This document shows positions 10,471-20,144 of a stretch of 64,000 bases of DNA, piece by piece. The notes beneath the pieces are model-generated. The model searched no databases and had not been told where the DNA came from. It was given only the letters and a program-made list of their open reading frames with translations. Location of the stretch: assembly GCF_014646915.1 (NCBI RefSeq), contig NZ_BMOE01000007.1, positions 16,147 through 80,146 on the forward strand, written 5' to 3'. Numbering within the stretch: the stretch's first letter is position 1; each line of letters opens with the position of its first letter. This stretch comes from Deinococcus aquiradiocola. GTDB lineage: Bacteria > Deinococcota > Deinococci > Deinococcales > Deinococcaceae. A program made the position numbers and the translations under genes.

Positions 10471-11505
10471 TCAGGGCGCGCTGAGGGCGACGGTCTGGCC
10501 GGTGCGGGCGCTTTCGTAAGCGCCGAGGACCAGCCGGACGCTTTCGCGGCCGTCCTCGCCGCTGCACACGACGGGGAGGCCCTGTTCGATGCTTTCCACG
10601 AAGTGCACGACGCTGCGGGCGTGCGCGTTGTCGGCGCGGGCGTAGTCGTACCAGGTCTCGTCGCCGGTCGCCCAGTCGCCGTGTCCGGTTTCGCGGTTCA
10701 GGAAGCGCAGGCGGGCCTTGCCGAGGCGGTTGCTGCATTCGAGTGCGCCCTGCGTGCCGTACACGTGGAAGCTTTCCTCCCAGCCGGTGGCGGTCCAGGC
10801 GTTTTCGACGCTGGCGAGCGCGCCGCTCTCGAAGTCGAGGGTGGCGACGGAGGTGTCTTCGACCTCGATGTCGAATTTGAGGGTGGCCATGCGGGCGTGG
10901 ATGCTGCGGACGTCTCCGCCGAAGTAGCGGGCGAGGTCCATCATGTGGCAGCCGTTGTCGAGGAGGGTGCCGCCGCCGCTCGCGGCGAGGCTGCCGAAGG
11001 CGCCGCGTACCTGTTCGGCGCCGCCCCAGTCGTGTGCCTGGCGCAGCCGCATGAAGGTCACGCGGCCGATGCGGCCTTCGTCGATGAGGCGTCTGGCGGT
11101 CCGGGCGAGCGGGCTGGAGCGCAGGTGGTGGCCGGTCTGCAGGACGGCGCCGCTCTGGCGGGCCGCTTCGATCATGGCGTCGCAGGCGTCGAGGTCGAGC
11201 GAGAGGGGTTTCTCGCAGAGCACGTGGATGCCGCGCGTGAGGGCGGCGATGCTGGCGGGCGCGTGGTAGGCGTTGGGCGTGCAGATGCTGACGGCCTGCA
11301 CGTCTTCCTGCGCGAGGAGTTCGTCGGCGCTGGCGTAGGCGCGGACGTTCCATTCCTGTTCGCGCAGTTGCCGGATGGCTTCGCTGGCGTCGGCGACGGC
11401 GACGACGTTCACGCCGGCCGCCCGGTACCCTTCGAGGTGGCGCTGGGAGATGCCGCCCGCGCCGATGATGGCGGCGTTCACGACCTTGTGTGTGGGTGCG
11501 GTCAC
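10471..11505 (-). CDS. Gfo/Idh/MocA family oxidoreductase
   Basis: The 344-residue protein has an N-terminal Rossmann fold ([17 protein letters not shown]), the EKP motif in [11 protein letters not shown] that contributes the catalytic lysine, and a C-terminal beta-sheet domain ([19 protein letters not shown]). Members oxidise or reduce sugars or inositols with NAD(P). The GTG start at 11505 overlaps the stop of thuA by four bases (GTGA), so the two are translationally coupled. Pairing with ThuA is common and suggests oxidation of a disaccharide or 3-keto-sugar intermediate. Confidence 0.9.
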   Translation of the reverse strand: MTAPTHKVVNAAIIGAGGISQRHLEGYRAAGVNVVAVADASEAIRQLREQEWNVRAYASADELLAQEDVQAVSICTPNAYHAPASIAALTRGIHVLCEKPLSLDLDACDAMIEAARQSGAVLQTGHHLRSSPLARTARRLIDEGRIGRVTFMRLRQAHDWGGAEQVRGAFGSLAASGGGTLLDNGCHMMDLARYFGGDVRSIHARMATLKFDIEVEDTSVATLDFESGALASVENAWTATGWEESFHVYGTQGALECSNRLGKARLRFLNRETGHGDWATGDETWYDYARADNAHARSVVHFVESIEQGLPVVCSGEDGRESVRLVLGAYESARTGQTVALSAP

Positions 11506-12266
11506 CGGCGTTCCCCGGTGGGCAGGGCTTCGAGCGGCTGGCGGTTCCCGAAGGCGCGGGGGGCGCTGGCGGTGGGGGCGGCCCAGCGGGCGGCGTTCGC
11601 GATGACCTGCCGGACGCCTGCGTGGTAGTAGGTGGGGTACGTTTCGTGGCCGGGGCGGAAGTAGAAGATCTTGCCGCTGCCGCGCCGGTAGGTGCAGCCG
11701 GAGCGGAAGACCTCGCCGCCGGAGAACCAGCTGAGGAAGACGAGTTCGTCGGGGGCGGGGATGTCGAAGTGCTCGCCGTACATCTCTTCCTGTTCGATCT
11801 CGATGTACTCGCCGACGCCCTGCGCGATGGGGTGGCCGGGGTCGACGACCCAGAGGCGTTCGCGGTCGTTCGCTTCGCGCCATTTGAGGTCGCAGGAGGT
11901 GCCCATGAGGCGTTTGAAGGGTTTGCTGAAGTGCCCGGAGTGCAGCACGATGAGGCCCATGCCGTCCCAGACGCGCTGCACGACTTTTTCGGCCACGGCG
12001 TCGCTGACGTCTCCGTGGGCTTTGTGGCCCCACCAGAGCAGCACGTCGGTGCTGGCGAGGACGTCGTCGGTGAGGCCGTGTTCGGGTTCGTCGAGGGTGG
12101 CGGTGCGGACGTTGCTGAAGCCGTGTTCGCGCAGGCCGTCGGCGAGGGCGGCGTGCATGCCGTGGGGGTAGAGGTCGGAGACGGCTTTGTTCTCGTGCTC
12201 GTGGCGGTATTCGTGCCAGACGGTGATGCGGGGCTGGGTGGGCTGGGGCGCGTTCTGCTGGGTCAT
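11502..12266 (-). CDS. thuA: ThuA-like trehalose/sugar utilisation protein
   Basis: The 254-residue protein matches the ThuA family, with a class I glutamine amidotransferase-like fold: [33 protein letters not shown] and the C-terminal [17 protein letters not shown]. ThuA proteins take part with dehydrogenases in trehalose or related disaccharide catabolism through 3-keto sugars. The ATG at 12266 is preceded by GGAGCCGCC. It is the first gene of a two-gene operon with the Gfo/Idh/MocA oxidoreductase. A LacI-type palindrome lies just upstream, so sugar-induced expression is likely. Confidence 0.88.
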   Translation of the reverse strand: MTQQNAPQPTQPRITVWHEYRHEHENKAVSDLYPHGMHAALADGLREHGFSNVRTATLDEPEHGLTDDVLASTDVLLWWGHKAHGDVSDAVAEKVVQRVWDGMGLIVLHSGHFSKPFKRLMGTSCDLKWREANDRERLWVVDPGHPIAQGVGEYIEIEQEEMYGEHFDIPAPDELVFLSWFSGGEVFRSGCTYRRGSGKIFYFRPGHETYPTYYHAGVRQVIANAARWAAPTASAPRAFGNRQPLEALPTGERR

Positions 12267-12312
12267 GGCGGCTCCTGTGTGGCCTGCCGCGCTGGACGCG
12301 GAGCCAACGTAA

Positions 12313-12326
12313 CTGAATCGATTCAG
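12313..12326. promoter_or_regulatory. LacI-family-type operator upstream of thuA
   Basis: CTGAATCGATTCAG is a perfect 14-base palindrome with a central CG, the usual form of LacI/GalR operators. It lies 47 bases before the thuA start and immediately upstream of the -10-like TACGTT on the minus strand. No LacI gene is in the window, so the regulator must be elsewhere. Confidence 0.65.
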
Positions 12327-12501
12327 GCAGGAGTATGGCACGCGCCGCGCCGCAGGGGAAGGGGGGCGGACAGACCGCACGCGAGGGCCGCTGCCCGGCG
12401 GGCCTGCCGCTCCGGATGTGCTAGACCTGAGAGCAGCACGTCATCCCTGCGCGGCCACGCGCATCACTGTCCCCTGCTCAGCACCGACCACCCGGGAGGC
12501 C

Positions 12502-15375
12502 ATGACCGCAGCGACACCCCGCCACATCCACGTTCTCGGAGGACTCGCGTTCAGTGAGGACGGCTTCTCTCCCGTCCCCGTCCGGCACGCCGACCTCAAC
12601 GCCTGGGTCTGCGCGCTGCTGGCCGCCGCCGACCGGCCCCTGAGCCGCGAGGAGACGGCCGAACTGCTGTGGCCCGCCCTGCCGCCCGCCTCGGCCCGCA
12701 ACGCCCTGCGTCAGCGCATCCGTCGCCTGCGTGACTCCGGGTACGCCCCGATGCTACAGATGGACGAGTTCACGCTCGCCTGGACGGGCGGCAGCGACCT
12801 CCGCCGTTTCCGGACCTGCGCGGCCGCCCACGACTGGAGCGGCGCGCTGCACGCGTACGGCGGGCCACTTCTGCAGGGCCTGCCGTTCCCGCAGAACCAG
12901 GACTTCTCGGACTTCGTGGAGGAGGCCCGCGCCGCACAGCACGCCGAGTACCTCGCGGCCCTGTGGGCGGCCGTACGTGAGGCCGGCAGCGACGACGCGC
13001 GCGCCGCCCACCTGCGGGACGCGCACCGCCTGCATCCGGACGAACCGGAGGTGCTGGAGGAACTCGTGCGTCTCCTCGTCCGGCAGGGTCAGCGCACCGA
13101 GGCGCGGCACCTGCTGCGGCAGCACGAACGCCGCCTGCACAGCGACTACGGCCAGCCACTGCCTCCCACCCTCGACACGCTCCGCCGCGGCCTGGACGCA
13201 TCCGCCGAGGACCGCCCCGCGCAGCTGATCGGCGTGCCGGTCCCGCTCACCAGTTTCGTCGGGCGGAACCGCGAGACGCAGGCCGCCCTGACGCACCTGC
13301 TGCACGGCGGTCCGGATCGGCGCTGGCTGACCCTCACCGGGCCGGGCGGCATCGGCAAGACGCGCCTCGCCGTGCGGCTCGCGCACGCGTACGCGGCCAG
13401 CAGCGGCCGGAAGGTCGTGTTCGTGCCGCTCGCCGCGCTCGGCAGTGCCCGGCAGCTGCAGGAGGCCGTCCTGATCGCGCTGGGCGACACGCCCGAACCG
13501 GACGACGACCTGACCGGCACGCTCGCGCAGCTGCTGCAGGGCCACCCGACCCTGCTGATCCTCGACAACTTCGAGCACCTGCTGCCCGCCGCCGACCTGC
13601 TGCCGGACCTGCTGCAGCGCGTCCCGACCCTGCGGCTGCTCGTCACGTCCCGCGAGCGCCTGCAGGTCCAGGCGGAAACGGTCCTGCGCCTGGGCGGCCT
13701 CGACGATCCCGGCAGCGGAGACGCGGACGGCGGTGGCCCCGGCGGGTCGCATGCGGCCTCGCTCTTCCACGAGCGGGCCGCCCGCTCCGACCTGGGGTTC
13801 GAGCCAGCCCGCTGGACGGATGCCGTGCAGGAGATCGTCGCGCTCTGCGAGGGCCTCCCGCTCGCCCTCGAACTCGCCGCCGCGCAGGTGGGTGACCGGA
13901 CGCCGGACGAGATCGCCCGGCAGCTCCGACAGGGCCGCCGCCAGCTCGCCGCGCCGCTCCGGGACCTGCCGCCCCGGCAGCGGTCGCTGCAGGCGCTCTT
14001 CGACTACTCCTGGGACGCCCTGCCGCCGGGCCTGCAGGCGGGGTACGCGGCCCTGGCGGTCCTGCGTTCCCCGTTCGGCGTGGACGCCGCGCGCGAGATC
14101 GCGGGCCTGAACGCCATGCACCTGCAGACGCTGGAACGCCGCTCGCTGCTGATCCTGAACACCCGGTACAGCTGGCACGAGAACCTGCGTGAATTTGCGC
14201 TCGCTACTCTCGGCGCGCGCCTGCCGTCCGTGCAGGACGCGCACCTGCGGCACTTCGTGCGTGTGGCCGAGCACCTTGCGCCGCAGCTCGGCGGGCCGGG
14301 GCAGGTGGAGGCGCTCGCCCGCCTGGAGGAGCAGCACCCCGACCACCGGGCGGCCCTCGCGCACGCCCTCGCACGGCGGGACGCCCGGCACGGTTTGCGG
14401 CTCGCGGCGGCCCTCCACTGGTTCTGGTACGTGCGCGGTCATCACCGCGAAGGCCTGGGCTGGCTGCAGGACCTGCTCGCCCTGCCGCTCCCGGCGGGTG
14501 AGGACGACGTCTCGGACGCACGGACGCGCGCCACGGCCCTCAAGGCGGCCGGACTGCTCGCCAGCGAACGCGGGCAGGGGAGCCTCGCGGCCCGCTGTTA
14601 CGCCGAAGCGCTGGACCTCAGCGTGCGGCACGGCGACCGGCACACCGAGGCGGACGTCCGGCACCTGACGGGCGTCCTGCACCGCGACGAGGGCCGACTC
14701 GCCGAGGCCGCCGAGGCCCTCGCGGCCGCGAGTGTGCTGTGGGCCGCCACCGGGGACCGCTCGGGGGCCGCCAAGACCCTCAACGATCAGGGCATCCTGC
14801 ACGCCTACAGCGGCGACCTGCCCGCCGCGCGCACCGCCTTCGAGGGCAGCCTCGCCCTGAAACGTGAGGTGGGCGACCTGCAGGGCGTCGCGTATGCCCT
14901 CAACAACCTCTCGAACGTCACGTCCGACCTCGCGGTGGTCGTTGGCCTGCAGCGCCAGAGCCTTGACATCAAGGAGGCGCTCGGCGACGTGCACGGCAGC
15001 GCCCGCAGCTACGCGAACCTCGGCGTCACGCTGCGTGACCTCGGGCGTCACCACGAGGCCGCTGCGGCGTACGCCCGCGCCCTCACCCTGTACCTGCGGC
15101 TCGGCCGTCTGAACGGCCTCGGGCCGACCCTGCTCGACCTCGCGGACCTGCTGCTGCGCCTCGCGGCCCCGGATCCCGCGCTGCAGCTCACGCAGAGCGT
15201 CCTGCATCACGCGCCGTCCGGTCAGCCTGCCCTGCGGCCCGAACACGTCCGGCAGGCGGCCGACCTGACCCGGCAGGCGACCGCGGCGGGCGCCGTGCCG
15301 AATCCCGCGCCGCTGCCGCTGGAGGCCGCGCTGCAGCTCACACTCACCGCCCTCGGCGCGTACCCGGCCGTCTGA
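12502..15375 (+). CDS. SARP-type regulator: winged helix + BTAD + NB-ARC ATPase + TPR
   Basis: This 957-residue protein starts at an ATG preceded by GGGAGGCC. Residues about 8-92 look like an OmpR/SARP-type winged helix (NALRQRIRRLRDSGYAP). Residues 98-230 are the bacterial transcriptional activation domain. GPGGIGKT (280-287) is the Walker A motif and LLILDNFEHLL (about 350-360) the Walker B motif of an AFSR/STAND-type ATPase. The C-terminal third holds helical TPR-like repeats (LNDQGILHAYSGDLPAARTA). Such proteins are ATP-dependent sensors and activators. No target is evident next to it; the next gene is convergent. Confidence 0.88.
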   Translation: MTAATPRHIHVLGGLAFSEDGFSPVPVRHADLNAWVCALLAAADRPLSREETAELLWPALPPASARNALRQRIRRLRDSGYAPMLQMDEFTLAWTGGSDLRRFRTCAAAHDWSGALHAYGGPLLQGLPFPQNQDFSDFVEEARAAQHAEYLAALWAAVREAGSDDARAAHLRDAHRLHPDEPEVLEELVRLLVRQGQRTEARHLLRQHERRLHSDYGQPLPPTLDTLRRGLDASAEDRPAQLIGVPVPLTSFVGRNRETQAALTHLLHGGPDRRWLTLTGPGGIGKTRLAVRLAHAYAASSGRKVVFVPLAALGSARQLQEAVLIALGDTPEPDDDLTGTLAQLLQGHPTLLILDNFEHLLPAADLLPDLLQRVPTLRLLVTSRERLQVQAETVLRLGGLDDPGSGDADGGGPGGSHAASLFHERAARSDLGFEPARWTDAVQEIVALCEGLPLALELAAAQVGDRTPDEIARQLRQGRRQLAAPLRDLPPRQRSLQALFDYSWDALPPGLQAGYAALAVLRSPFGVDAAREIAGLNAMHLQTLERRSLLILNTRYSWHENLREFALATLGARLPSVQDAHLRHFVRVAEHLAPQLGGPGQVEALARLEEQHPDHRAALAHALARRDARHGLRLAAALHWFWYVRGHHREGLGWLQDLLALPLPAGEDDVSDARTRATALKAAGLLASERGQGSLAARCYAEALDLSVRHGDRHTEADVRHLTGVLHRDEGRLAEAAEALAAASVLWAATGDRSGAAKTLNDQGILHAYSGDLPAARTAFEGSLALKREVGDLQGVAYALNNLSNVTSDLAVVVGLQRQSLDIKEALGDVHGSARSYANLGVTLRDLGRHHEAAAAYARALTLYLRLGRLNGLGPTLLDLADLLLRLAAPDPALQLTQSVLHHAPSGQPALRPEHVRQAADLTRQATAAGAVPNPAPLPLEAALQLTLTALGAYPAV

Positions 15376-15405
15376 ACGTCCCCGGCCCGTGAACGGCACG
15401 GGAAC

Positions 15406-15434
15406 GCGCGGCCCACCGGGAAGGCAGGCCGCGC
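15406..15434. terminator. Hairpin between convergent SARP gene and dps
   Basis: GCGCGGCC and GGCCGCGC form an 8-base stem with a 13-base loop between the two convergent genes. Confidence 0.5.
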
Positions 15435-15469
15435 GCTGGAAGAAGGAAGACGGGGTCACCCCCGGGGGA

Positions 15470-16096
15470 TCATTTGCCGCCGTTCAGGACGGGCGTGCCG
15501 TTGTTCAGGCTCGCACCACCGTTCGGGTCGGTGCTGGTGGGCTGCAGGTGGGCGCGCATCTGCCACTGGTACTTCTCGATGCTCGCCTCGACTTCCTGCA
15601 GCAGGTTGCTGCTGGTGGGGTCGGCGTCCTCGATGGCCTTGATGCGGGCGTGCACGCGCTGTCCGACGAGGCTGTACTGCGCGACGAAGAAGTTCAGGAC
15701 GCGCGCGTCGTCGATGAACCCGCCGGGGATTTCCGGGAGGTTGCTGCTGCCGACGATCACGGGCGCACGGCCGTCGGAGCTCGATCCGATCGCGAGGAGG
15801 CGCTCGGCGACGTCGTCGGCGTACTTCGCGACGCCCTCGTAGTGCTCCTGCAGCAGTTCGTGCAGCGGGAAGTACAGCGCGCCGCTGACGTTCCAGTGCG
15901 CCTGCTTCGTCTGCAGCTGCAGGGCCTGCAGTTCCGTCAGGGTGGCCTGCAGGGCCTGCGTGCTCTTCATGCGGTCGGTGGTGCCGGTCTGCGGGAGGGT
16001 CGTCATCTGGTTGACGGGCTTCGTCTGGGCGGCGGCGATGGAGGTCGGGACGAACAGCAGGGCGGACGCGGTCAGGATCAGGGTACGTGCATTCAT
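15470..16096 (-). CDS. dps: Dps-family ferritin with signal peptide (Dps2-like)
   Basis: The 208-residue protein begins with an export signal (TLILTASALLFVPTSIAAAQ) and has the Dps four-helix bundle. Ferroxidase ligands are visible: H67 in QAHWNVSG, H79 in LHELLQ, D94 and E98 in DDVAERL. The position matching E. coli Asp67 is Gln83. Dps proteins oxidise Fe(II) with peroxide and store iron. An exported Dps is known in Deinococcus (Dps2), so this one probably acts in the envelope. The ATG at 16096 follows CGGAGGGC. Non-conserved tails flank the core and may mediate assembly. Confidence 0.9.
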   Translation of the reverse strand: MNARTLILTASALLFVPTSIAAAQTKPVNQMTTLPQTGTTDRMKSTQALQATLTELQALQLQTKQAHWNVSGALYFPLHELLQEHYEGVAKYADDVAERLLAIGSSSDGRAPVIVGSSNLPEIPGGFIDDARVLNFFVAQYSLVGQRVHARIKAIEDADPTSSNLLQEVEASIEKYQWQMRAHLQPTSTDPNGGASLNNGTPVLNGGK

Positions 16097-16353
16097 GGAA
16101 GCCCTCCGGGACGGACCCTGGCGCTGCAGGATCCGGAAATTGGCTGCCCAGAGTCTGCGGGGCGGGGCGGCCTTCCGTGTGAGCGGGGGCATCATGAAGC
16201 GCTGGTTTAAATTGCCGGACTTCCCGCACTTCCTCATGCGCGGCGTTCGCGTCTGGAACGGTATAGCGGGCGTGTGGCGCGCGTGAAGTTCCGGGGGGGG
16301 GCAGGCTGAAGGGAGGGCAACATTTTCTCAGGGATGCGTCAGCTGCCCGGCGC

Positions 16354-16359
16354 TACCGT
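16354..16359 (+). promoter_or_regulatory. Leaderless -10 box TACCGT
   Basis: TACCGT is followed by exactly six bases and the ATG at 16366; no Shine-Dalgarno sequence is present. Confidence 0.6.
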
Positions 16360-16365
16360 TACGGC

Positions 16366-16599
16366 ATGACCACGTTCCTCCGTGCCGCCGTGCTCACCCT
16401 GTCCGCCGCCGCCCTCCCCTTCGCCGGGGCCGCCACCATGACGCAGGCGCAGATGCACACCGCGAACAACATGACCCGTTATCAGAAGGCGACCACGCAG
16501 CACATGAGCCAGTACCAGCGCACCGCCTGTCACAAGAAGGGCGGCGTGGTCGTCAAGACGAAGACCGGCAGCCTCGTCTGCGTGACCGCGAAAAAGTAA
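16366..16599 (+). CDS. Small secreted protein with one predicted disulfide
   Basis: A 77-residue protein with a clear signal peptide (RAAVLTLSAAALPFAGA) and a mature part of about 54 residues rich in Gln, Met, Thr and Lys. The mature part has two cysteines (TACHKKGG and LVCVTAKK) that could form a disulfide. No domain is recognised. It is divergent from dps across 269 bases and starts at a leaderless promoter. Its basic, exported character suggests a periplasmic or surface role, which is inference. Confidence 0.65.
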   Translation: MTTFLRAAVLTLSAAALPFAGAATMTQAQMHTANNMTRYQKATTQHMSQYQRTACHKKGGVVVKTKTGSLVCVTAKK

Positions 16600-16659
16600 G
16601 GTTCGGCCGACTTTTGTCCGTCGGTCACACCATCTGAGGGCTGTCCTCCCGACCTGGAG

Positions 16660-18135
16660 TCACTTCCGGTTGAGGAGGGCGGCCTTCAACGCTTCCAGGT
16701 TCGCGGTGCGGAAGCCGTGCGTGATCACGGCGGGGAGCGGCAGCTGTGAGGCCGCGTCGGCGGACCACAGGGCGAGGTGCAGGGCGGGCGCTGTGCGGTG
16801 CGAGAGCCGCTCCGCGAGGGCGTGTGTTCCTGCGGGCAGCGTCCAGCGGCCGGTGGTGGCCAGCAGCACCGGGGTGTCCGGGTGCGCCGTGAGGGCCTGT
16901 TCGGTTGCCTGCGGGTCACTCAGGTCGCTGTACGTGAGGGCCGGGAACGCTTCTCGCAGCGCGGCCGCGAGCGTCTCTCCGGGCAGGTGGTCGCCGTACG
17001 GGCCGCCGATGTCCGGGCAGCCCTGCGCGAGGAGCAGGACGGGCCGGTCCGGGTCGAGTGGCACGCGCTCCCCCTGCCACTGCAGGTGCCGGTTCGCCCA
17101 GCCGAGCAGTTCGGCCCGGTCCGCTGATTGCTGCGCGCCGGGGTAGGGTCTGGGCGTGCCGGGGAAGTGGTGCAGGGCGTGGTCGAGCCGCCAGGCGGCT
17201 TCCGTGAGGTGCTCTTCGCTCAGCGTGCCGTCCCGCCGCGCGGCGTGCAGGGCTGCCACGTGCCGGTCGAGGACGCCCGGCTCGCCGTGGCTGCAGACGA
17301 GCACCGCGTCCGCCCCGGCCCGGACGGCGAGCGCGGCGCCCCGGCCGTCCGGATGGCGGTCCGCGACGGCCCGCATGTCCATCGCGTCGGTGACGATCAC
17401 GCCCCCGTACCCCCATTCGCCGCGCAGCAGGCCGCGCAGCAGGGCGGGGGAGAGGGTGGCCGGTTCGTGCGGGTCCACTGCCGGGTACAGGATGTGCGCG
17501 GTCATGACGCTGCCCACGCCCGCCTGGACGGCCGCGCGGAAGGGGAGCCACTCGGTCGCTTCGAGGGCAGCGCGGGACTTGGCCACCACCGGCAGGGCGA
17601 GGTGGCTGTCGACGCGGGTGTCTCCGTGCCCGGGGAAGTGCTTCACGGCCGCCATGACGCCCGCCGCCTCGCTGCCGCGCGCCCACGCCACCCCGAGGGC
17701 CGCGACGCGCGCGGGGTCCGTCCCGAAGGACCGTTCGCCGATCACGGGGTTGAGGGGGTCGACGTTCACGTCGAGGCTCGGCGCGTAGTTCCAGTTGATG
17801 CCGAGTTCGATCAGGCCGCGCGCGGCGATGGCGCCCGCGCGGTACGCGGCGTCCGGGTCGTCCAGCACGCCCAGTCCCTGCGGGGTGGGCGGCTGCGGCA
17901 CGTCCAGTCGCCGCAGCACGGCGCCGCCCTCCTGGTCCGTCGCGATCAGCGCGTCGCGGCCCAGGGCGTCCCGGACGTCCGCCACGAGGCGCGCCGTCCG
18001 TTCCGGTGACGTGATGTTCCGCGCGAAGAGGCACACGCCGCCCACCGGGTGCCGCCGCAGCCAGCGGCCCTCTTCCGGCGTGAGGTCCGGCCCGGTGAGG
18101 TCGACGATCAGGGGGCGTTCCGGGGGCGGGGTCAC
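16660..18135 (-). CDS. nagZ: Beta-N-acetylhexosaminidase NagZ (GH3)
   Basis: The 491-residue protein is a GH3 enzyme with the NagZ signature AAVKHFPGHGDTRVDSH, which carries the catalytic His/Asp acid-base dyad, and a nucleophile Asp in VTDAMDMRAV. It releases GlcNAc from muropeptides or chitooligosaccharides. An extra C-terminal domain of about 150 residues resembles the GH3 second domain. The GTG start at 18135 lies 10 bases after the sugar permease gene. There is no signal peptide, so it acts in the cytoplasm on imported fragments. It is the last gene of the RpiR-binding protein-permease-permease operon. Confidence 0.93.
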   Translation of the reverse strand: MTPPPERPLIVDLTGPDLTPEEGRWLRRHPVGGVCLFARNITSPERTARLVADVRDALGRDALIATDQEGGAVLRRLDVPQPPTPQGLGVLDDPDAAYRAGAIAARGLIELGINWNYAPSLDVNVDPLNPVIGERSFGTDPARVAALGVAWARGSEAAGVMAAVKHFPGHGDTRVDSHLALPVVAKSRAALEATEWLPFRAAVQAGVGSVMTAHILYPAVDPHEPATLSPALLRGLLRGEWGYGGVIVTDAMDMRAVADRHPDGRGAALAVRAGADAVLVCSHGEPGVLDRHVAALHAARRDGTLSEEHLTEAAWRLDHALHHFPGTPRPYPGAQQSADRAELLGWANRHLQWQGERVPLDPDRPVLLLAQGCPDIGGPYGDHLPGETLAAALREAFPALTYSDLSDPQATEQALTAHPDTPVLLATTGRWTLPAGTHALAERLSHRTAPALHLALWSADAASQLPLPAVITHGFRTANLEALKAALLNRK

Positions 18136-18145
18136 GCGGCGCCCG

Positions 18146-19027
18146 TCACTTCACGGCTCCGTCCATGCCGCGCAGGAAGAGCCGCTGCGTGAACAGGAAC
18201 ACCAGCAGGACCGGCAGCATCATGAAGAGCGACCCGGCCGCGATGTTGAAGGGGTCGTAGTTGAACTGTCCCTTGAGTTTCAGGACGGCCACGCTGAGCG
18301 GGATGCGGTCCGGGGCGCCGGACAGGACGATCATCGGCCAGAAGTACGCGTTCCAGGTGCTGACGAGCGTGAAGATCCCGAGGGCCGCGAGGCTCGGCCG
18401 GGTGAGCGGCAGCATGATCCGCGTCAGGATCGTCAGTTCGCCTGCACCGTCGAGCCGGGCCGCTTCGAGCAGCGCGGCCGGGACGGCCAGGAACGCCTGC
18501 CGCATCAGGAAGATCCCGAAGGCGCCCGCCACGGTGGGGACGACGACGCCGAGGTGCGTGCCGAGCAGGTGCAGGGATTTCAGGGTGAGGGTGTTCACGA
18601 TGAAGTTCGTCTCGCTCGGCAGCACCAGGGTCGCCACGATCGCCCCGAAGATCAGCTGACGGCCCGGGAAGCGGAAGCGGGCGAGCGGGTACGCCGCGAG
18701 GGCCGAGACGACCAGCGTGCCGAGGACCGTCATGGCGGTGATCGACACGCTGTTCCACAGGTACGCGCCGAGGTGGAAGGTGCGGTACACGTCCACGAAG
18801 TTGTGCAGCGTGACCTGGTGCGGCAGCAGGCTCTGCGGGAAGGCGTAGATGGACGTGCCGGCCGTCTTGTCGGTCAGCGCGATCGCCAGCGTCCACAGGA
18901 ACGGGAACACCGCGAAGATCAGGATTGCGCTCAGCAGCAGGTAGCGGCCCGTGACGGCCAGAGGCCGCCGCCAGCGCAGGCGCGCGGCGGACCGGGCGGG
19001 TGCCTGGGGGGTGGTGGCGGCGCTCAC
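18146..19027 (-). CDS. Carbohydrate ABC transporter permease (MalG type)
   Basis: The 293-residue protein has six predicted membrane segments and the EAA loop EAARLDGAGELTILTRIMLP that contacts the ATPase. Its start is a GTG at 19027 overlapping the stop of the other permease by four bases (GTGA). With the MalF-type permease and the binding protein it makes a CUT1-type importer. No ATPase is encoded here, so a shared MsmK-like ATPase elsewhere probably powers it. Confidence 0.93.
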   Translation of the reverse strand: MSAATTPQAPARSAARLRWRRPLAVTGRYLLLSAILIFAVFPFLWTLAIALTDKTAGTSIYAFPQSLLPHQVTLHNFVDVYRTFHLGAYLWNSVSITAMTVLGTLVVSALAAYPLARFRFPGRQLIFGAIVATLVLPSETNFIVNTLTLKSLHLLGTHLGVVVPTVAGAFGIFLMRQAFLAVPAALLEAARLDGAGELTILTRIMLPLTRPSLAALGIFTLVSTWNAYFWPMIVLSGAPDRIPLSVAVLKLKGQFNYDPFNIAAGSLFMMLPVLLVFLFTQRLFLRGMDGAVK

Positions 19028-19926
19028 GCGCCCTCCGTGTCACCGCGGATCAGGCGGAAGTTCGCGGCGGAGATCACGAGCGCCACGACCGCCACCACCA
19101 GGCCGGCCGCGCTCGCCAGTCCGTAGTTGAAGTCGAAGCCCTGGAAGGCCTTGGCGTACACGTACATCAGCGCGGTGTACGTGCTGTTGAGCGGTCCGCC
19201 GTTCGTGAGGACGAGGACCTCTTCCAGCACGCGGAGCGCGGCGATGGTGGACAGCAGCGTGCACAGCAGGATGGTGGGCCGCATGAGCGGCACCGTCACC
19301 CGCCAGAAGCGCTGCCAGGGGGACGCGCCGTCCAGCACGGCCGCCTCGTCGAGTTCTCTGGGGATGGTCTGCAGGCCCGCGAGGTACAGCACCATGTAGT
19401 ACCCGAAGCCGCGCCAGAACGTCACGAGCATCACCGCGAAGAAGGCCCAGGTGCGGGAGTTCAGGTATCCGGTCGCCTGCTGCGGGGTGCTGAGGTGCAG
19501 GGTGATCAGCATCCAGTTGAGGACGCCCTCGCGGTTGAAGATCCATTCGAACATCACGGCCGCGAGCGAGACGGACGTGACGACCGGCACGTAGTACGCG
19601 GCACGGAACCACGTCATGCCCGGCAGTTCCCGGTTCACGAGCACCGCGACCGCCAGGGACGCGAGCTGCAGGACCGGCACGACGAGCAGGTAGCGCACCG
19701 AGTTCCACAGGGCCGTGTGGAAGAGGGGGTCGTCCGCCAGCGTGCGGAAGTTGTCGAGCCCCACCCATTTCGGGCCGAGGCCCTGCGCGAAGCGCGCGCC
19801 GGTGTACTCGGTGAAGCCCAGGTACGCGCCGTACAGCAGCGGGTAGAACGTGAACACGGCCAGCAGCAGCAGCGCCGGGGCGAGGAAGGTGTACGACATC
19901 AGCGTCTGACGCCAGTGGATTCGCAT
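19024..19926 (-). CDS. Carbohydrate ABC transporter permease (MalF type)
   Basis: The 300-residue protein starts MRIHWRQTLMSYTFLAPALL, has six membrane segments and an EAA-type loop (ELDEAAVLDGASPWQRFWRV). The ATG at 19926 follows CAGGAGAGCCC. It is 218 bases downstream of the binding-protein gene, the interval holding an old copy of the small repeat with a hairpin. That spacing and hairpin resemble the malE-malF arrangement, where partial termination lets the binding protein be made in excess. Confidence 0.93.
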   Translation of the reverse strand: MRIHWRQTLMSYTFLAPALLLLAVFTFYPLLYGAYLGFTEYTGARFAQGLGPKWVGLDNFRTLADDPLFHTALWNSVRYLLVVPVLQLASLAVAVLVNRELPGMTWFRAAYYVPVVTSVSLAAVMFEWIFNREGVLNWMLITLHLSTPQQATGYLNSRTWAFFAVMLVTFWRGFGYYMVLYLAGLQTIPRELDEAAVLDGASPWQRFWRVTVPLMRPTILLCTLLSTIAALRVLEEVLVLTNGGPLNSTYTALMYVYAKAFQGFDFNYGLASAAGLVVAVVALVISAANFRLIRGDTEGA

Positions 19927-20018
19927 GGGCTCTCCTGTCGGGGCGACCGCCGGACGGTCAGGGGAAGGACGCGGGCCCGCCCCGGATCAGGACGGGCCCC
20001 TGCGCGGCGGGCGGTGTC

Positions 20019-20144
20019 GTGCGGTTTCGCTCCGGGTGCACGGGGTGCGCGAGGAGCACCGAATCCCGTTCCATTTCCGTCAGACCGCACCTGTCGCCAC
20101 TCGTTTCGCTCGGCTGAACCCGGGGGGTTCAGCTCGGGCCGGTG
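20019..20144 (+). repeat. Small inverted-repeat element, copy A (diverged)
   Basis: The stretch aligns along its whole length with the intact element at 43896-44020. It runs from a left end TGCGGTTTCG through GCACCGAATCCCGTTCC and CGTTTCGCTCGGCTGAAC to the right-end hairpin GCTGAACC/GGTTCAGC (20113-20133). The right end abuts the TGA stop of the sugar-binding protein gene (minus strand, 20147-20145). The hairpin probably now serves as a terminator or attenuator between binding protein and permease genes. Confidence 0.65.

Noticed and set aside
12754..15459. 901-codon minus-strand frame opposite the SARP regulator
   Set aside because: Antisense artefact of high GC; no motif, while the plus frame has Walker A/B and TPR features.
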